A DNA stretch of 18,086 bases, taken from contig CAYYAQ010000106.1 in the NCBI GenBank assembly GCA_964469555.1, positions 1-18,086 of the forward strand, read 5' to 3'. A model generated the notes under the pieces. The model had not been told where the DNA came from and did no database searches. It saw only the letters and a list, made by a program, of their open reading frames with translations. The position numbers were made by a program, and so were the translations under genes. Positions 14,605-18,086 of the stretch are shown here, piece by piece (positions within the stretch are counted from its first letter, which is position 1; each line of letters begins with the position of its first letter). This DNA is from CAYYAQ01 sp964469555 (lineage in GTDB: Bacteria > Planctomycetota > UBA1135 > UBA2386).

Positions 14605-17600
14605 ATGCGACCCGTGCCTCCGACTCCACCGGCCAAACCCGCGACTGTCAACACACTCACGGTGCTCCTGTGTTTCTTCGCGTCGGGCTTCGCCGCGCTG
14701 ACATACGAAATCGCCTGGATTCGCAAAGCGACGCTGGTGTTCGGGAGCACGAGCCTCGCGTTGAGCACAGTGCTCGCCGTGTTCTTCCTCGGGTGGGCGA
14801 TCGGGAGTCGACAGTTCGGACGCGCGTCCACGCGAACGGATCGGCCGCTCCGTCTGTTCGCCAGGCTCGAGATCGCGATCGGCGTGTTCGGACTGCTGAG
14901 CCCCTGGGCGTTTGGCGCGGTCGAAAGCCTCTACGGCTCGTTCTATCCGTCGATCTACGAGTCCTCCGGCACGCTCAACCTGACGCGGGCCGCGCTGTTG
15001 ACGGCGTGCCTCATCCTGCCGACGGTACTCATGGGCGGCACGTTGCCGTTGCTCTGTCGGCACTTCGCACAGCACCGCGACGGGATCATGTCCACGGTCG
15101 GTGGGCTCTACGGCCTCAACACCCTCGGCGGCGCCGTCGGCTGCGCGATGTGCGGCTTCTGGTTCATTCCGGACCTTGGCGTCGATACCGCGATCTTCAT
15201 CGCCGCGGGATTGAACCTCGTGCTGGGCGTTGTCGTGTTCACCATCGCGCCCGTCGCACCACTGTCAGTGGAGTATGGGGCCGCCGAACCGGCGAACGAC
15301 GAGGACAACGAGCAGTTCAAGGAACCGTCGAAGGCCATCTACTTGCTGTTCCTCGCAACGGGGTTCATCGCGCTCTCGAACGAAGTCATCTGGGCGCGCT
15401 ACCTGTCACTGCTGGTCACGAACGGTGTGCACACGTACACGCTCACGTTGACGGTGATTCTCGTGGGCATCGGACTGGGTGGCCCCCTCGCCGGCGCGCT
15501 GTTACGGCGCACTCGCGACGGCGCGCTGCCGTTCGGACTCGTGCAGATCGCGCTGGGTCTCCTGGCGCTCACTCTGTTGCTCTACCCGATCAACTGGTGG
15601 GTGTGGCTCGCGGTGGGTCACGCCCAGGGCGATGCGCCACGGCTCGTCATGCTCGTGGTCTCGCTGATGCTCGGGCCGGCGATCCTGATGGGAATGACGT
15701 TCCCTCTCGCGGTTCGAGTCGTCGTCGATCGACCACTGCAGACCGGCGCCGGAGTCGGTGCGTTGACCTTCGTGACCACGATCGGTGGCGTATTCGGATC
15801 GCTGACAACCGGATTCTACCTGCTACCGGGACCAGGATTGCAGACGACGATCCTCGCCGTGACAGGTGCGAGCCTCGCAGTAGGCATCCTGGCATTCTTC
15901 GTGATTCGCCCGCGCCCGGGCAAGACGTACACCGGAAAGGTCGCGATCGCCCTCATCACGGTCCCGATCTGGATCGCGCTCGCGAGTTCGCCACCGGTCC
16001 AGGTTCCGAGAGACCTTCTGGGCCGCGAGGGTTCGATGCTCGCGTTCGAGGAAGGCGTCAACGGCAACCTCGCGGTCTTGCGTTCCGAGGGCTCGAACCG
16101 CCTCGAGATCGACGGGCTGTGGCAAGGCGAGAGTCGACCCTCGCACCTGATGATGTCGGCGCACGTCCCGATGCTCCTTCACCCCGAGCCGAAGAACGCG
16201 CTCGTCATTGGGCTCGGCACCGGACAGGCCGCCCGTCGCTTCTTGCACTACGACATCGATCGCCTGGACTGCGTCGAGATCGAAGGTGAGCTCCCCGACA
16301 TGTTGCGGAGCCACTTCGACGCCAGATGGCTCGACGACGAGAAGGTGCGGATCCTCGAAGAGGATGGCCGCAGCTACCTCACACACACGGATCAGGAATA
16401 CGACGTGATCTCGATCGCCGTCGGCCAAACGTATCGACCGGGCGTCGCGTCGTTCTACACGCGAGAGTTCTACGAACGCGCAAAGAGCGCCCTGCGACCC
16501 AAGGGCTGTGTCTCACAGTTCATTCCGACCCATCTTCTTACGACGGCCGAGTTCCGGACGCTCGTCGGAACGTTCCTCGGCGTCTTTCCACAGAGCGTGC
16601 TCTGGTACAACACTGAGGAGATGCTGTTGATCGGCCGAGACGTCGACTCGTTGTCGATCAGCCTGGATCGGCTGGAGTTGCTGAACTCGAACCGGACGAT
16701 CCACGAGGATCTCAAGTTCACATACTGGGGCGGCATCCGGCGCTGGGTGAACCGGCCGGAGAGTCTCCTCGGCGGCTATCTCCTCGGTCCCAAGGAACTC
16801 GCGAAGATCACAGAAGACGTCGCCCCCTACACCGATGACCGGCCGTGGATCGAGTACACGACTGCGCAAGAACGAGAGCTCGACCAGGAACAGAGCCGCA
16901 CTCTCGACCTGATCTACCAGAACCTGGGTCCGCTCGGAGAGATTCTAAACGGCTCGCCTGGTGAGGATTCGGTCAAGTTCACCGAGAAGTTGCGTGAGCA
17001 GAATCTCGCCGACCTCCGCGCCGTCACTCTCTGGAAGGTCGTGACATCCGCCCGCAGACTGAAGCCGGAGGACGTCGAGGCCATGCTTCGGAAGGCTATC
17101 GAATGGAGCCCGGAGAACGTTCGCATTCGCCGAACCCTCGTCTACTTCTTGATGGATCGCCAGCGCGAAGACGAAGCACTGAAGTTGATCAAGGAGACCC
17201 TCGAAATCGATCCGGGCGATCCCATTTCGCACAACGCCAGGGGCAACGTGCTCGCCTCGCTCGACCGCCAGGACGAGGCGATCAAGGCTTTCGAGCGTGC
17301 GATCGGAATCGACAGCCGCTTCGAAACCGCACACCTGAACCTCGGCCAGATCTTCGCGAGCCGACGGGCATTCGACAAGGCCACACCCCACCTGAAGATC
17401 AGCGTCGAGCAGGACCCCAGTAATCCCGAAGCCCAGGAATGGTACGGTCGCGCCCTGGGCGAGTCCGGCAAGGTCGTCGAAGCGGTCGAACATCTCTCCG
17501 AAGCGATGCGACTGGCGCCGGGCTCGCCATCGAGCGCGCAGGCCCTGGTCTGGCTTCTCGCAACCAGTGAGCACCCGGACATCCCGTCCGCCGCCGAAAC

Positions 17601-17823
17601 CATCGCGATGGCCGAGCAGATGGCGCGCGCCACCCGAAGACAAAGCCCCGCGGTCCTCGACATCCTCGCCGCCAGCTACGCCCGCGCCGGCCGCTTCGCC
17701 GACGCCAAAAAATCCGCGACCCAAGCGATCGACCTCGCCAAGGAACAGAAGAAACCCGAGTTGGCCGCCAACATCGAATCGCGGCGCAAGCTCTACGAGA
17801 GCGGCAAGCCATTCCTCAAGTAG
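14605..17823 (+). CDS. Polytopic membrane protein fused to spermidine-synthase-like SAM domain and TPR repeats
   Basis: The protein has 1072 residues from ATG 14605; the frame is open back to 14344, but that part is antisense to the GT39 gene. Residues ~15-455 carry 12-13 hydrophobic segments of the MFS-like module of 'fused MFS/spermidine synthase' proteins (ASGFAALTYEIAWIR at the start, and again ATGFIALSNEVIWAR in the second half, an internal duplication). Residues ~485-690 form a Rossmann SAM-type domain: VIGLGTGQAAR from 534, VEIEGEL near 557, EEDGRSY near 585, YDVISIAVGQ at 599-608, ASFYTREFYE after it. Canonical aminopropyltransferases have GGGDG and DS(S/T)DP here. This protein has GLGTG and no Asp at the second site, so polyamine synthesis is unlikely. 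Residues ~825-1060 hold about six TPR units (RGNVLASLDRQDEAIKAFER). The true substrate is unknown; a membrane complex or methyl-type transfer is possible. The gene ends before a hairpin and faces a convergent gene. Confidence 0.9.
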   Translation: MRPVPPTPPAKPATVNTLTVLLCFFASGFAALTYEIAWIRKATLVFGSTSLALSTVLAVFFLGWAIGSRQFGRASTRTDRPLRLFARLEIAIGVFGLLSPWAFGAVESLYGSFYPSIYESSGTLNLTRAALLTACLILPTVLMGGTLPLLCRHFAQHRDGIMSTVGGLYGLNTLGGAVGCAMCGFWFIPDLGVDTAIFIAAGLNLVLGVVVFTIAPVAPLSVEYGAAEPANDEDNEQFKEPSKAIYLLFLATGFIALSNEVIWARYLSLLVTNGVHTYTLTLTVILVGIGLGGPLAGALLRRTRDGALPFGLVQIALGLLALTLLLYPINWWVWLAVGHAQGDAPRLVMLVVSLMLGPAILMGMTFPLAVRVVVDRPLQTGAGVGALTFVTTIGGVFGSLTTGFYLLPGPGLQTTILAVTGASLAVGILAFFVIRPRPGKTYTGKVAIALITVPIWIALASSPPVQVPRDLLGREGSMLAFEEGVNGNLAVLRSEGSNRLEIDGLWQGESRPSHLMMSAHVPMLLHPEPKNALVIGLGTGQAARRFLHYDIDRLDCVEIEGELPDMLRSHFDARWLDDEKVRILEEDGRSYLTHTDQEYDVISIAVGQTYRPGVASFYTREFYERAKSALRPKGCVSQFIPTHLLTTAEFRTLVGTFLGVFPQSVLWYNTEEMLLIGRDVDSLSISLDRLELLNSNRTIHEDLKFTYWGGIRRWVNRPESLLGGYLLGPKELAKITEDVAPYTDDRPWIEYTTAQERELDQEQSRTLDLIYQNLGPLGEILNGSPGEDSVKFTEKLREQNLADLRAVTLWKVVTSARRLKPEDVEAMLRKAIEWSPENVRIRRTLVYFLMDRQREDEALKLIKETLEIDPGDPISHNARGNVLASLDRQDEAIKAFERAIGIDSRFETAHLNLGQIFASRRAFDKATPHLKISVEQDPSNPEAQEWYGRALGESGKVVEAVEHLSEAMRLAPGSPSSAQALVWLLATSEHPDIPSAAETIAMAEQMARATRRQSPAVLDILAASYARAGRFADAKKSATQAIDLAKEQKKPELAANIESRRKLYESGKPFLK

Positions 17824-17842
17824 TCCGCGCGTTTCGTCAATC

Positions 17843-17859
17843 TCGGTGTCAGACACCGA
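17843..17859. terminator. Perfect palindromic hairpin between convergent genes
   Basis: TCGGTGTC (17843-17850) and GACACCGA (17852-17859) are perfect complements around a single A, so a 7-bp stem with a 3-nt loop can form. It lies 19 bases after the TAG of the plus gene and 18 bases beyond the stop of the minus gene. Position between convergent stops suits a bidirectional terminator. There is no T-run, and GGTGTC/GACACC palindromes also occur as REP-like repeats in various genomes, so it may instead be one of those. Confidence 0.5.
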
Positions 17860-17877
17860 AACCAACGTCTTGGTGGG

Positions 17878-18086
17878 CTAGCTGCGCGCCAGCTCTCGGG
17901 CCGACGCGCAGGCGGCGATGATCTTCATCTGCTTGGCGACGAGTTCCTTCACTTCGGGCAGGCGATGCACGAGAGTCGTCTTGGCTTCCGCGCGACTCTT
18001 GTAGGACTGCTCGAGCTTGTCGATGACGTCGGAGGGTAAGGGGTTCAAGCCCAGATTATCGGGGGGGGTAAGGCGGACAACTCCGG
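17878..18086 (-). CDS. C-terminal part of an unrecognised protein (5' end outside window or lost)
   Basis: The minus frame ending at TAG 17878-17880 is open to the window edge, 68 codons. Residues encoded at 17881-18031 look like a genuine helical, charged C-terminus (DVIDKLEQSYKSRAEAKTTL, then VKELVAKQMKIIAACASARE) with high-GC third positions. Codons inside the repeat at 18032-18086 (AAT, TTG, TTA) are atypical for this genome. The true gene may therefore be interrupted at 18032 rather than continue through the repeat. No start codon of the usual kind is visible between the repeat and the coding-like text. I do not recognise the family. Confidence 0.5.
   Translation of the reverse strand, partial: GVVRLTPPDNLGLNPLPSDVIDKLEQSYKSRAEAKTTLVHRLPEVKELVAKQMKIIAACASARELARS
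18032..18086 (+). repeat. 55-bp direct repeat, copy 2 (at window edge)
   Basis: This copy is identical to 8546-8600 in the same orientation, including the run of eight G (18061-18068), and is cut off by the window end. The left boundary at 18032 coincides with the point where coding-like sequence on the minus strand ends. The repeat could continue beyond the window. Confidence 0.9.

Noticed and set aside
14548..15075. N-terminal extension of the GT39-like gene
   Set aside because: The frame is open, but the residues are highly charged and antisense to the membrane segments of the divergent gene. ATG 14547 is directly followed by the first TM segment.

Overview
The window looks like accessory chromosome of a high-GC planctomycete-like bacterium, probably from a metagenome contig. 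The taxonomic clues are indirect. They are secreted proteins ending in C-terminal modules that I associate with Planctomycetota (one after the SBBP propeller, one after the matrixin-type protease), a membrane/SAM-domain/TPR fusion protein, and a sigma-factor fragment next to a carboxypeptidase-regulatory-like protein. No rRNA, tRNA or CRISPR array is visible, so the assignment is an inference.

Layout. (1) Bases 1-5033, minus strand: one uninterrupted reading frame of at least 1677 codons that runs off the left edge. It joins a complete NodU/TobZ-type carbamoyltransferase, a coiled coil and three family-2 glycosyltransferase domains. (2) Bases 5160-5411, plus strand: the C-terminal stub of an IS91-like transposase lying directly upstream of that gene. 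A gene-free stretch with small hairpins follows. (3) Bases 5777-8374, minus: a secreted seven-bladed SBBP beta-propeller protein. (4) Bases 8375-10082: a region of broken pieces, with a 55-bp repeat, an ECF sigma region-2 remnant read in frame into a carboxypeptidase-regulatory-like ORF, and an opposite-strand ORF fragment. (5) Bases 10024-12637, minus: a two-gene unit with good Shine-Dalgarno sites, consisting of a secreted protein of unknown function followed by a secreted matrixin-type metalloprotease, closed by a terminator-like hairpin. (6) Bases 12856-14547, minus: a polytopic GT39-like glycosyltransferase with a C-terminal TPR tail. It is divergent from (7) bases 14605-17823, plus: a 12-13-TM protein fused to a spermidine-synthase-like SAM domain and TPR repeats. 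(8) Bases 17878-18086, minus: the C-terminus of an unrecognised protein. Its upstream side enters a second exact copy of the 55-bp repeat, where the window ends.

How the genes may work together. The recurring theme is envelope glycans and secreted proteins: sugar transfer (three GT2 domains, GT39-like enzyme), sugar carbamoylation, and exported proteins (propeller, protease, unknown). Nothing shows that these genes form one pathway. The strongest candidate for something not commonly described is the carbamoyltransferase-coiled-coil-3xGT2 fusion, which would put glycan polymerisation and carbamoyl decoration on one polypeptide.

Caution: the 55-bp repeat ends exactly at the window edge, and 55 is a common de Bruijn k-mer size. 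The join at 8546-8600 could therefore be an assembly artefact.
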